A stretch of DNA of 64,000 nt from positions 55,108,487 to 55,172,486 of the forward strand of contig CM069433.1 in NCBI GenBank assembly GCA_035610365.1, in the 5' to 3' direction. The notes beneath the pieces are model-generated. The model saw only the letters and a list, made by a program, of their open reading frames with translations, was not told the origin of the DNA and searched no databases. The stretch is from Aquatica leii (Eukaryota; Arthropoda; Insecta; Coleoptera; Lampyridae). Positions 37,433 to 49,087 of this stretch are shown piece by piece (within the stretch, counting starts at the first letter, position 1; each line of letters starts with the position of its first letter). The position numbers were made by a program, and so were the translations under genes.

Positions 37433-37745
37433 GACATGACAACAAGAACGAACAAACTGGTAATGCCTCGTGTTAAAACACTCTATCAAAACTAGTACAG
37501 TTTTAAAACCTATAGATCCTAGTTCTTCTTTTTCATCTTCTAAAAAAATATTTCTCTCATTAAAATTTAACTTTACCAAAACACGATACCAAACCCATCA
37601 ATCGTAAGGAATTAACATTTAAGATTATAGTTACCTTAAGATTTTAAAAGTTTAATAAAAATGTTACAATTTGTTATTATACATAAAAATTTTAATAAGA
37701 TTCAACTTAGGCATTACCAGTTTGTTCGTTCTTGTTGCATGTCGT
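37433..37745. repeat. Inverted repeat, 29-bp perfect core
   Basis: The sequence from CAACAAGAACG (37440) to AATGCCT (37468) is matched by its perfect reverse complement at about 37711-37739. With one indel the arms extend a few bases (GACATG on the outside). The spacer is about 240 bp. A hammerhead-like motif lies 130 bp downstream, as in the Penelope-like copy at 12912-13690, so this may be the inverted end of a second, more decayed Penelope-like copy. Confidence 0.7.
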
Positions 37746-37861
37746 AAACTAGTTTTCTCTTCAAGGTTTAATTTTGTTTATTATAATTGTTCCTTATTCG
37801 TTAATTAGGTAATTTTTATATTATAACTATAATTTGTATTGTTCCTTTTTGTAATGAGTAT

Positions 37862-37930
37862 TTTTTCAGTCTGAAGATGACCTAAAGAATATTTAATAAG
37901 GTCGAAACATGTCACACTATTTGAAAATGC
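37862..37930 (+). ncRNA. Hammerhead ribozyme-like motif (copy 2)
   Basis: The core has CUGAAGA at 37871-37877, an extra U at 37878, stem II GACC (37879-37882) with GGUC (37900-37903) around a 17-nt loop, GAAA at 37904-37907 and CAUGU, with possible cleavage after C37913. Stem II is longer than in copy 1 and its loop differs, while the core is identical, a pattern expected for a conserved RNA. Stem I is weaker: AGU (37868-37870) can pair with ACU (37916-37918) and UUUUC with GAAAA further out. No GIY-YIG coding sequence is readable here. Confidence 0.45.
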
Positions 37931-39109
37931 ATCAATTAATGGCTAAATGACAAAGTTTTGTTTTATTTATTTATAATAAGTAAAATAAATTCATCTCATT
38001 TAATAATTGTAAAATCGATAAAATTGGTAACTCGCACCAATCTTTATTCTGCTTAAAACCAAAGCTTTTAAGGCACTAATATTGTCTAATTAAATTTACC
38101 AAGTTGGTTTAGTCGGTACAAAATAAATACCTCACATTTTTGTAGCAGATCCTGGAAGGAGCTTCTGGTTGACCTTGAGATATCCAGCTGTTGCCGGTCA
38201 GAAATTAGGCAGGGTACCCTCAAATGACTAGGAAGCGTCGGAAGATTTTCATAACCCCACTAATGCGAAAATTAGATTGTGAAAAACAAACTTAACGCAC
38301 GCATCCACGATACGCTAATACAAAATCAAATCGGAATCCAATACAAAATCAAACCGGAATCCAATGAAATTCAATAAACCGTAATTGTTTTACAAAGTTG
38401 GAAAGTTTTTAACTAACTATTCAGTGTTCCATTTTTTTATTACTTTTGCTGTAATTCATCATCTAAGGGGGTGAATTTTCCACCTAACTAACTACATTCC
38501 GTTACTTAAGGCATTTTGAACGACTACCAACCAACTTCCTCCCAAACCAAAAGCCGCTTATATATATCAACTCAATCCGCTACCACATCCATAAAAGCTG
38601 TGGAAGGAAATCTCTGTGAAAGAAAACCGTAAAAGAAAGACGTGGAAAGAAGATGCACACAGATTTAATTATAACGTAAAGGTAGAGTTTAAAGACTACA
38701 TATCTCATTGTGAGAACAACAACAAAGATTTAATTACACTCATAAATATTAACTTGTTTAAACCTGAATCATAAAATTTTCGAATTATTTGAATACAAAA
38801 CTTTACTTACAAACTTGATTGACAATGATGAATTTAAAAACGTAAACTAACTTCATTAAATTAACTTAGTTACTTACTTAAACAATCTCAAAGTACACGA
38901 CACGGATAAAATCGACTCAAATACCGTGTCTTTCACAAAAGAAATCGCACAAATTCAAACGACGGTTACAATAACATATTTCGTGTAGAAGACAAATTTT
39001 ATTATGACAGTAAACGTTGGATTTTTAGCGCTTACCGTTTGGCTAAGGTAATTCTTTATTGTAAACATATTTAAGTCATACTTAACATTTGCTTTTAAAT
39101 AGCATAAGT
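37931..39109. other. No gene; one short tandem duplication
   Basis: A 23-bp unit beginning AATACAAAATCAAA occurs twice in tandem at about 38318-38363 with one mismatch. A TATATATA box-like sequence lies near 38560, but no gene follows that I can recognise. Confidence 0.45.
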
Positions 39110-39286
39110 CAGTGGCGGCAACTCCATTTGGTTTTATTATTAATTTACAAAAGCAAATATGCTTAAATTCTTAATGCAAGCGCAATACACTCAAAAATTA
39201 GCAAGCTCCCCTGATAGTCATGGTGAAGAGAAATAAAGAAAATAGTAAAATGATCTTCATACCAGATTGATCACCAGCCGCCACTG
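39110..39286. mobile_element. Small MITE with CAGTGGCGGC ends
   Basis: The 177-bp segment starts CAGTGGCGGC (39110-39119) and ends GCCGCCACTG (39277-39286), a perfect 10-bp terminal inverted repeat. The CAG start suggests a hAT-derived element. The 8 bases outside each end (GCATAAGT and AATCAAGT) agree only at four positions, so the target duplication is not proven. Confidence 0.6.
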
Positions 39287-39559
39287 AATCAAGTTGTACA
39301 AAGTGTTTATTATAATTATTAAACGAAAAATATTTTATGAGGTACCTATTACTGGTACAACATTTTCTACAATATAATTTCCCATTTTGTAAATATTTTT
39401 ATTGTTCTTAACTATCATAAATTTTAATTTTTCGTTATTGTAAACCGTCTTTCACAGTTTTTGAGGGCTTGTCCAACATAAACGTTAAATGATTTTTGAG
39501 AGATTTTGAGACTTTGGAGGCCTCCTAGTCTCTGTTAGGGCAATAAAATGTTGTATTCA

Positions 39560-39656
39560 ACTCGTTCCTGTCTAAATTGGACGCTTTTTTTCCCTCGACG
39601 ACTTTTAAAAAACGCCCTCTTGGGAAAAAATGCGTCCAATTTACACCGGCACTCGT
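39560..39656. repeat. Imperfect palindrome with pogo-like TAAATTGGAC motif
   Basis: Arms of 35 bp (39560-39594 and 39622-39656) are about 80% complementary, around a 27-bp spacer. Both arms contain TAAATTGGACGC. The motif TAAATTGGAC also occurs in the terminal repeats of the pogo-like element at 18857-21480, so this may be a tiny pogo-derived MITE. Confidence 0.5.
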
Positions 39657-39659
39657 CAA

Positions 39660-42296
39660 ATGAACTACTATTACTGTTTTTTTTTCATCTTTTTGTTTTA
39701 TTACTTATTTTGTTTTTTGCTTTTATTCATCATTTAACAAACTTTTCTGTTACTTAAAATTTATGATTTACTGAAATCTATAAACAGAAATGGCTTTTAT
39801 CGACATATCTGTTACATATTATTAAATTATATAAATACACAAGTTTTACTTTTAAATTACATTAAATCAATGCATTTTATTCGATTCAACTAACAAAAAT
39901 ACTCTTCAACGCAGAAGCATATTAATACGCAAAGTGTTAAATGATGTGAAGAAAACTCCATAAAAAGAACAAAACATCAGATAAATCAATAAAAAAGACC
40001 ATAAATATATAAATACTTTTTATTATCCGAGGAAGAATACTATAATTATGTCTGCAGATTGTCATTTATCTACGTGACGTTAATCTTATTTTTCTATTCG
40101 TCCGTAATGTCTTGACTGCATTAGAACATAAAAGAATAAGTTATCACGTCAATTATGTAGAATAGAAGAAAATTATATTTTGCAAGTACTACAATTCGTA
40201 AAATAAACAGGAAATTGTTTTAAATATTTCATGCCATGTGCATTCGTTCAAAATTTAAAGACAAAATATCATTATTTCGATCATCAATCACATTGAATTG
40301 TTGGATTTGATGCAGATATTTTGCAGTGCGTTATACAAATACGCTGTCAAATTTTATAGTAGAAATTTTTCTTTCTCTTATTGGCAACATTTGCTTATAT
40401 CGCTTTCATAAATCAAGCATGCGTCTTTATTAGATATTTTGCATTTTTATTGTGTAACATTTCAATTGAGCAATAAAATACGTATGCTTTTGTTAGAAAA
40501 GTAGTATGCAAAGAACATTTAATTAAAAATAATAAAAAGAAAGAGTGGTTTGAAGACATCTAGTTTTGAATAGGAAGTAAGAACACCTGGTTCCAATTCC
40601 TTCAAAGGGTGCAAGTAAACATCGAGAGATCTTGAATGGTTTCTATTCTACTGAATTAAAAGTTCACAATAGTGAACGGATGCCAAGGACAGCATCTTAA
40701 TTTTAATGTGGGTCATATACGTGGTTCCTTTGTTCATCTATTGCGTAATTCGTGAATAACTTTTGAAAGGCTTGCAAATAAAACCATTATTGTATACTTC
40801 TATCGCATTAAACATGGTATCGCCAGCGCGTTGTATATCTAAATACATACATAGATTTTTAACGAAAAAAAAATAAATTTTCTAATTCATTCACGTACGT
40901 TTAGATTTTGAGTAAAAATAAAATGGATAACGATTATTATTTATTACAGTTCTAAGAATTAAATCAAACTTTTGTTTTCGTGGTAACATTTTTAGATTCG
41001 TCTATAAATAATAAATCGTATGTACGCCGATATATTTGTTCTAAGAACGATTTATATAAATTTAGGTTAAACACGATAAGCGTTTCCAAAAATTTTGATT
41101 CGTCAAGAATTCTACATACATTTGTTCGTATAAAATGAAATATGCAATCCTACGACGCACTTCCATTTGCCTTCAATGTTGTAAAAAACATTTTTAAGTT
41201 TGGATTGGTGTTTCATTTACGTATTGGCTTGCATGAATCGATTAGATTGTAATTGTTATTTTGATGGGCTATTAATAGTGAAACAATAAAATATTTAATT
41301 ATTTTTTTTTTATTATATGTATTACTAATTAGTATTTTCTGTAAATCTCAACAGACAATGTTTGTTCTTAACGTTCATTAGTACAGTTTAATTTCATAGT
41401 TTTTATAAGCAATATATATTTAAATTAGTCCAATTCTTCTATAAAATATTTTGTTTGTATGAACAATTTATCTCTTTACAGAATCAAATATACGCATACA
41501 TAATACATACTTATTAGAAAACACAATCACAACTTTTAAACAATTTTAAAATGTTATAAAAACGAATCTAGGAAAAAGTGTTTCAATTTTATTTTTATTG
41601 TTGAGTTTCTACCATACAACTATTTGCTTATGTTGCTTGAATTAGTCAAAATCTTATTGTTATTATTAAGCGTTACATAATAAAATTTAATTATTTTTCT
41701 TAAACTAAAAAATTAACACTTTCCAAAAATTATTCATTGAGATAATAAAGTAAACATTGCTTTATTTTCAAGCAGCAGCTTTAGCGTGTTACCGATAAAT
41801 AGAAGCAAATTTTATGTATTCTACACTGAATGTAAACAACTTTTTCGGAATTTAAAAAACGTTAATTTAAAATCTGTTTAAATATTATTATTAAAAAACT
41901 TACTTAAATATGCATTTCAACGTTTATGCTTTGTAAATACAACCAATTGACGTTTAATTGATCTCTAATCATTTATATATAAATACCTAGTTACTATGTC
42001 TCATTGTTTCTAAATTCTTAAAACTGGTAAAATAGATTAAATGGAAACAAGTTGAGAAAATTTTGCAAAAACATGGAGAGTAAAGTTTTTACAACACTTT
42101 CTTATCCAACTTGTAAGTCATGTGAATTGCGATAAACAGTACGACTACGATACTAAGATAAGAACATCTTCTGGGTTAGGACAGTATCAATGTTGTCACA
42201 GAAGTTGCCAACGTTTTGCCCACTTTTGTAAGGGCGTGAAAGAAATTGAAGAAGTCAAACCGAAATCTAATTAAGGATTTTTAAAGAGTTAGATAA
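39660..42296. other. AT-rich DNA, no gene recognised
   Basis: No convincing reading frame is present. Near 42170-42260 a cysteine-rich peptide (GQYQCCHRSCQRFAHFCKG) can be read on the plus strand just before the CACTGG element. It has no partner sequence that lets me assign it. Confidence 0.45.
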
Positions 42297-44857
42297 CACT
42301 GGTCTGCAAAAAAATATTTTTTATCGAGCCCTGACACTATTCCGGGTGATTCTTATGTAAAATGACGTCCTGAATCCAAATATGTCTTCCATTTTCTTCC
42401 ATCACCCACCATTTTCGAGGGAGCCCCAAATCTCTAATTTTACCACTTTTCGATAAATTAATTATAATTTATTTATCGAACGATAATAATAATTATAATA
42501 ATTATTATAATAATAATAATATAAACATGAATTTAATTTAAATGGGAAAAAGAACTATTTTAGCTATAAACAGTAATAAATAAAAAGATATTCATCGTTA
42601 CTTGGTGCTTGCTTTCCTTTTATACCCTGAGGTACAGCTCTCTCGTTTCAAAAGCCAGCAGTACTCCACCAACATGCTTGCATTCCACTTCCCTGAAAAT
42701 CTCTTCTCCAGATTAGCGATGTCTTGATGGAACCGTTCCCCGTGTTCATCCGAGACTGCTCCTAAATTTTCAGGGAAAAAGTCCAGATGCGAGTGAAGGA
42801 AGTGAACTTTAAGATACATGTTACATCCTATGTCCTTGTACGCTAAAAGCAGTTCCTCGACGTGAGCGACATAATCTTCACTTTTGTGGTAACCCAGGAA
42901 GTTCTTACAAACGTTTTGAAATGCAAGCCAAGCTTGTTTTTCTTTTCGATTTAGGTGTTCAATAAACGTCGAATCTTGGAAAAGTTGTCTAATCTGGGGA
43001 CCAACATAAACGCCTTCTTTGATTTTAGCTTCGCTAAGACGAGGAAATTTAGTTTTCAAAAATTGAAATGCGCCACCTGTCTCGTCCACTGCTTTCACAA
43101 ACTGTTTGATCAATCCAAGTTTGATGTGTAAAGGTGGAACCAAGGGATTGTGGGCGACATTTTTCTGACCAGAAATAAGATTTTCTTGCACAGGCCAGTC
43201 CCGTACGATGTAATGTTTATCTCGGGCTCGGCTATCCCATTCACAAAGGAAGCAGCAATATTTTGTGAATCCTGATTGCAGGCCCGTGAGTATAGCAACA
43301 ACTTTTAAGTCAGCGCAAAGTTTCCACTTATAATCATGATAACTAATTTTATCAAGGATTCTGAAGATGTTTTCGTACGTTTCTTTCATATTAACAGAGT
43401 ATGCGACTAGAACTGATGGGAAGTCATTCCCATTTGCCAACAGGACAACTTTTTAGCTTGTTTTTGATGAGTCTATAAACAGTCTCCATTTGTCTGGGTC
43501 ACATGGCATCTGTAGCTCTGTCATCAATAAATTTGCATTAGAGCAGAACACTAAACCTTTATCTTCTGAAAAAAGACATTTCAAGGTTGCTTGTCTAGTC
43601 CTGTAAGAAGATATTTTTACTCCCTTTTCTAAGAGATTCTACTGTTGAAGTCGCGATCCTAGGAGCTGAGATTTAGTCTTGGGTAACTGCAAATATCTGA
43701 CAAGATCATTTAATTCCGATTGAGTGAGGAGTTGAGGTTGCCGAGAAACTAAATCTGCGGAATACTATTCATCATCATTGAATGTATCATTGGAAACCCC
43801 AGGTTGTGGCTCAGAGTCTTTTAAATCAATTTCCGGCTCTAGAGTATAAGTGTTTGGGGGCTCTGGGATTGGCAAAGTATCGTTATGAGAAACAGGTCTT
43901 AGAGCTGACGGAATATTGGGATACTGAATTGTATGCTTACTATTGCTCAAAAACCCGACGGTCGAAGTCATACAAAAGTAACAATCTGTAAGATAACAGC
44001 GAGGTTCACGCCAAACCATGGGCACAGCAAATGGCATTGATTTACGGGTACCTTTGAGCCATTTGGTACTGTAACAAGTCGTACAGCAAACTGATGGAGC
44101 CCAAGTCTTGTCCTGGTCGCCAACTTGACAATTAAAATACAATTTATAAGCTGTTTTAACAAGCGGAGAAAGGGGTTTTCGTTGCGCTTTTAAAGTTAAT
44201 TCCCCGCAGACATAGCAGAAGCTATCAGGATGATTTTTACACTCGTGTGGCATAATTAAACAGTAATTCAACGCCCGACATTAACCACAAATCACACTTA
44301 GTCACTTGAAAAAATCCGGAGTAAAAGTAGTTTTACTGTTTTACACAAATGAACAAAAATGAACACAAAATCCAGCACGTTTAAAACGTCGACAAGTTAA
44401 CTTTGCAACAACTATAGATGTACTGATCGAAGCAGTTAAGCAAACAATGTAATATACTATAATGAGAAGAGTAATGCAAGTTCAAGCCTGTCGAAAATTC
44501 CTGTTCAAACCTGCATATGGTATTGAGATCGCCAGCGTCGTGCAGTGAATCTTCCTAACTGTTTATTGATATTTTTTTACTGTTCTTATATATTTGTATT
44601 TTATTGTTGTTTCTATATACATTTTATAGCAAAACTTTTGCCATATACTTTGGTATTGATTTTATTACCTGCTTTGGGATGTTTAACGGCTATAAGTTAA
44701 AATTCTAAAAAAAAATGCAAAAAATAAAATAAAAATGGGGTCCCCCCAAAATAAGTGGGTGATGGGTAAAAACGGAGCTCATTTTTGGATTCAGGATGTC
44801 ATTTTACATAGAAATCGTCAAGAATGATATCAGGGCCGATTTTCATGCAGACCAGTG
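42297..44857 (-). mobile_element. 2561-bp DNA transposon with CACTGG terminal repeats and TAA duplication
   Basis: The left end starts CACTGGTCTGCA and the right end is its reverse complement. Similarity between the two ends continues for about 120 bp, including the shared blocks TATGTAAAATGAC and TCCTGAATCCAAA. TAA flanks both sides (42294-42296 and 44858-44860), a 3-bp target duplication. One minus-strand transposase-like gene fills the interior, with a TAA-type microsatellite at about 42483-42528. CACTG ends with a 3-bp duplication resemble the CMC (CACTA/Chapaev) superfamily, but that placement is an inference. Confidence 0.8.
42598..44253 (-). pseudogene. Transposase-like protein of CACTGG element, three in-frame stops
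   Basis: From the likely start MPHECKNHPDSFCYVCG (44253; an upstream in-frame ATG lies at 44271) one frame of 551 codons runs to the TAA at 42598-42600. It is broken only by stops after NDDE (near 43765), in the LQQ-stop-NLL region (near 43633) and after SSKTS (near 43455), with no frameshift. The N-terminus is cysteine-rich (CYVCGE, CCTTC, DCYFC), probably zinc-binding. The C-terminal half has LFIDSSK, CADLKVVAIL, KYCCFLCEWDSR, PPLHIKLGLIKQFVK, EGVYVGPQIRQL and VSDEHGERFHQDI, conserved blocks of a multicopy arthropod family usually left unnamed. The Asp/Glu residues in these blocks are candidate catalytic acids. The stops may be read as recent nonsense mutations. Confidence 0.75.
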
Positions 44858-44866
44858 TAATCAACT

Positions 44867-45001
44867 TGTAAACCAAGCCAGATTCTAAACTCATAAAAAA
44901 ATAAAAAAGAAATCGACGAACTTGAAGAAACATATTCAATTTAACAAAGAATCACTACAAAGTTAGATAATAAACTCGTGAACCAAGCCAGATTCTAAAC
45001 T
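44867..45001. repeat. Direct repeat, ~107-bp period
   Basis: AACCAAGCCAGATTCTAAACTC occurs at about 44872-44893 and again at 44980-45001. AGTTAGATAA before the second copy also occurs just left of the CACTGG element at 42288-42296. The transposon thus appears to have landed inside a small tandem repeat array. Confidence 0.65.
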
Positions 45002-46139
45002 CCGGCCGTGGAGGCCTTTGCAATTTTACGACAAAGGTAATTTAAAAAGATGCCAAATGCTTTAAATGTGAATCTCTTAATACTTTATTAGAAAATTTTG
45101 AATTTTCCAAAATCAAAATATTAGTACAACTCTATAAAAATATTATAACAGAACCAAATCGGGCTTGTTTGTGTTTGAAAACTACTAATGAGCATATTTA
45201 GTTAAACAATTAAACTGATTACAATGAATCATTTTATTTCGAGTATCTTAAAACAAAAATCTCAAAAGGCGTAATTTGTCGTATTTCAAATGAAATAAAG
45301 ATATTTTTCTACATCTAGTTGTTATTACATAAACTACTACACGATATTATAAAAACATTTTGAAACTTTAAAAATGAAATGATATCGACTTCAGCAGCAA
45401 GTTGTAACAAGCAAAACAATTGTTGCTCTGTCGCATGTTATATTACAACACAATAATTTATATTTGCGGTTTCATCATAAAACTGTCTGAAGATTGTATA
45501 TAGGTACAATTAATGGTTTTTTTAAAATAATCTTTAAAAAAACCTGATTCGCTGCATTGTACTTAGTGCTGTACGTTGTCGACCAAATTAATAGAACTCA
45601 AAATCAAAAATATAGATTACTCATAATCATGCAATACTAATTTCGATAAGCGTGATTTATATGTATCTTAAATATTTTTTATTAATAAGCAAACATATGC
45701 GACGTGAGGTCACAACGTGCTTGTAATGATTTACCAGAGTTGTGGATATCAATCAAAAATCAATATACAACTATGAGTTCAAAAGTTGTAAGAATTCTCA
45801 TTTTTTTGTGACATCCTATTTATAGAAAGTTTGATTTTTAGCTGTAACTGTAATAAAAAGCTAATATTCTTCAAAATTCGTAGTGTAGAAAAAAATGATT
45901 TTTAATAATTAGTATTTTTTTCTTTAATTATTATTTAATTAGTTCTTGCAGATAATATTTTTATGAAAAATTGCAAAGAGTAGAAAAGATTTAGCTGTGC
46001 ACTATAAAGAAAAATTTCTGAAGATAAACATGAGCGTTTACGTAATCTTTTTTAAAAAAATGCATAATCAATTTTTTAACCAGTGATACTGTGTCTGTAG
46101 TCAATGGACGACGTTCTAATTCTTTTGCTCATCAAACGA
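45002..46139. other. AT-rich DNA, no gene recognised
   Basis: I see no coding or repeat structure that I can support here. Confidence 0.45.
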
Positions 46140-46330
46140 AATCACCTCAGGCACGGATACAAGATTTGTAGGCAATTTTTGTGTAATTTGACCTTTGTTA
46201 TTTAGGGAGAGGGGACAATTTTTGTATGATTTTACTGATATTGTTTGGGGGGGGGGTCAATTTTTGTGTTATTTTACCTATATTTATCATTTCCGTAGGC
46301 TCAGGCGTGGATACAGGATTTTATTTCAAT
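46140..46330. repeat. Degenerate direct repeat with a G10 run
   Basis: CTCAGGCACGGATACAAGATTT near 46147 recurs as CTCAGGCGTGGATACAGGATTT near 46299. CAATTTTTGTGT-type blocks are repeated three to four times between them, and an unusual run of about ten G lies near 46246-46256. Confidence 0.55.
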
Positions 46331-46389
46331 TTTTGTGTTTTTACTTAATTTGTTTATATTTTAAAATTGGTCAAAATAAATAAATACTC

Positions 46390-47455
46390 TTTTAAATGAA
46401 AAACTAAAAGAGATTGAAAATTTTGTATGGCTGGCTACAATAATTCAAAACAAGATATGGAGTTCGACTCTATCTATATCTGGTAAAAAATTAGCAGCAC
46501 AGCCAGAATTAATACAAATTTTTAAAGAAAAATTGATTAATAAAAATAATGATACTATGAAACTAATTTACAACGGTGATGAAAGTGACCTTTATTAAAA
46601 ATTGTTACCGGAAAAAACCTATGCTGCATTATTTTAAAAATCGGCTCCGGGTCGAAAGCCAGAAAGACAACGTATAGTTTATAGCATGTACCAATGCAAT
46701 GGTTCCAAAACAAAACCAATGATAATGGAAAAAGCAAAAAACAAGCGCTTATTTAAAAATTTTAATAGCTTTGTGGATTATGATTCTGCAAAGACTACTG
46801 GCTAGCAGCATATCCTTAACATGGTTCCATAAACGTTTCGTCCTCCAAGTATGACAATAAATCTGTAATCAAGCATTTTCATTACATATGTAATTTAATG
46901 ATATTCAGTTTGTATGTGACAGCGTTGTTGCTGTTAGATAACGCACCAAATCATCCTCCAGCTGAACAACTGAGGAGCAAAGATTCAAGAAATGGGTCCA
47001 AACGGAATAAATCTCTTATCGAAAATTTCTACTGTCGTCTGCATTATAAAGAAATCCTGAAATAAGTATCTGATTGTTTAAAACAAGTATCAGTTTCAAA
47101 TTTGTATATGACTTGGAACACGCTTAATCAACAAACAATTAAAAAATGTTAGAACAATTTCTTTTGGACTATTGATGAAGATGAAGATGATGTTCCATTA
47201 ACTCTAATTAAATAATAATTACAATTAGATGCTGATGCTATCGTCAGAGTATCATCGGGTGTTGTTAACTTATTAAAAATAGTAAATCTTAACATTATTT
47301 GTATGCTAGGTGATATTAACGTATGGAGCAAAGATAGGTCAATTAATGAGGAGAAAGATAAAGAAAATGATAATGAGGATATTCCTATAGAAGTTAAAAA
47401 TGTAGTTTCTAACGCGCAAGCTATAGAAGTTTTTAACCAAACTTTGAATTGAGCC
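46390..47455 (+). pseudogene. Jerky/Tigger-type transposase relic
   Basis: Pieces in changing frames read in the Jerky/Tigger order: KLAAQPELIQIFKEKL, LIYNGDESDLY (first catalytic Asp, near 46573-46590), SAPGRKPERQRIV, NGSKTKPMIMEKAKN, then a gap and LLLLDNAPNHPPAEQL (second Asp, near 46935-46985). The third-Asp block is not readable. The C-terminal tail follows (MTWNTLNQQTIKKC near 47110-47150, FFWTIDEDEDDVPLTLI, SGVVNLLKIVN). The final frame ends near 47452. TGG-to-TAG changes explain some of the stops. This lineage differs from the two pogo-like groups elsewhere in the window. Confidence 0.7.
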
Positions 47456-47459
47456 AAAA

Positions 47460-47999
47460 AAAATTAGTTCTTTGCCAATCATAAACTTATTTTGTTACGT
47501 ATTAAAAATTTGTTCGTGTTTTCCTACTTATTGTCAATATATATTTGGTTTTTTATTATGTTATTAAATGTTTCTTTCAATAGTTTAATTATTGACAAAA
47601 TTATACTACCTAATGGAAACATTTTGATGTGAACACGCTTGGTCTGAATTTGTTCACGTTAGCGAGCGTGTGCTATATTATGAACGCAAAACAACTAAAA
47701 AATTTTCAATTATTGAGTGAGATGACACATTTTGACGATAAATTAAAGAAGCCTTCTTTTTGACGAGTTTCCGGAAAGAGAAACGGAAATTAATACTGAC
47801 AATGTTTTTACCTTTACCACAGCCTTATATGTATGTGAAATAATTCACAAAAAAAAATTCAAGGTATTTATCAGTACATAAACAACGCGTCAGCAACGGC
47901 GCTTTTGATGAAGATTGATTTTATTAGTAACGATAGTTTTTTGTTAATAAATTGCTCATTTCTCAAAACTCTTATTAAAAAATTTATTTAAATCTGTTT
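47460..47999. other. No gene recognised
   Basis: A peptide like KQLKNFQLLSEMTHFDDKL is readable at about 47686-47750 but matches nothing I know. Confidence 0.4.
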
Positions 48000-49010
48000 A
48001 CGCAAATTCCTACAAGAGTGAATACGATGTGGCAAAGCGTCAGGAATGCCACACGACGTACATTTGTCGGTATCCAACACGCTAATGCGTTTTAGATGAC
48101 AACAAAATTCGCCGTGCGAAAGCAGGATCTGAACGCAAGACGCTCTTGCACTCATCAACCACAAAAGCGCAATGTTTTACAAAACTCAGTTTGTCGTCGA
48201 GCAATAGTCCGAAGTATTTGAAATAAAAACCCTACAGACAGGAGTATCGTAGAGGCGCAGTGAAGGATCTTGTTTTAGCGTGGAGCTAAAAACCATGAAC
48301 TTAGTCTCTTAGTACTCTTTTAACGACGAAAGCTTCAATTATTGAAGGTTACCATACGTTATTGAACGCTGCAGAACTATCTATGAAAATAGCTAGTCTT
48401 TACTTGGAAACGTTCGATTGTAGTCATTACGTGCGTCGTCAGTCATCGTTTTGCCAGAAACGAAGCGATGTTGACTAGGATGGAATAAAATGTTTGACGG
48501 AATGTAGTCATGTATCTTTTTAAGAAGTGTTCTTTCGAAAAGTTTGCTTAGTTTCGATAACAATGTTATTGGGCGATACGAGTTTGAGTTGACGAGATCC
48601 TTCTTTTCGGACTTAACAACAGTAATTAGCTTACCAGTTTTCCAGCTGGTAAAAAAATAATCGCATTTTATACAAGAGTTGAACAGGTCAACGATCGTAC
48701 ATAAGAGGGAATCTAGAACTGTTCACAAAATATTACAGTGTATTCCGTCAAGTCCAGAAGTTTTGTTCTTAGCAATTTTGCTAGTGTGTATGTCGCCGTC
48801 ATTAACGTTGGAACACGGTTGGATTAACAGAAACTTCCGAGCAGGTTACCCTGAAAACTAACCCTCAAGGAGTCGTCGCCAAGCTTTTTTCTACGAAACT
48901 TTGCTAGGAACTATACTTAGCTGTCTTCATTGCCAGTTTGTACCGGTGAAACGCGGCCCTATATGAATCAAGCCATTGAAGTTGAGGCTTTTTGGTGGGA
49001 GAATTATCAA
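48000..49010 (-). pseudogene. R1-like non-LTR retrotransposon relic (RT and C-terminal zinc finger)
   Basis: Read from the right on the minus strand: a basic linker (SYRAAFHRYKLAMKTAK near 48930) leading into RT pieces NKTSGLDGIHCNIL (near 48740), SWKTGKLITVVKSEKKDLVNSNSYRPITLLSKLSKLFE (near 48640-48530), SQHRFVSGKT, then a large deletion that removes the catalytic YADD block. KFMVFSSTLKQ (near 48290) is followed by the C-terminal CX2C...H...C finger (CTSCGIPDALPH near 48050). The arrangement, with a CCHC finger after RT, fits the R1/LOA side of non-LTR elements. Stops and deletions are many. Confidence 0.6.
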
Positions 49011-49087
49011 ACAACGCACCGCACTAGAACAATTCAATAAATATAGAATAAAATATTTTGTTTATATGTATTACTATCAGCATCACT

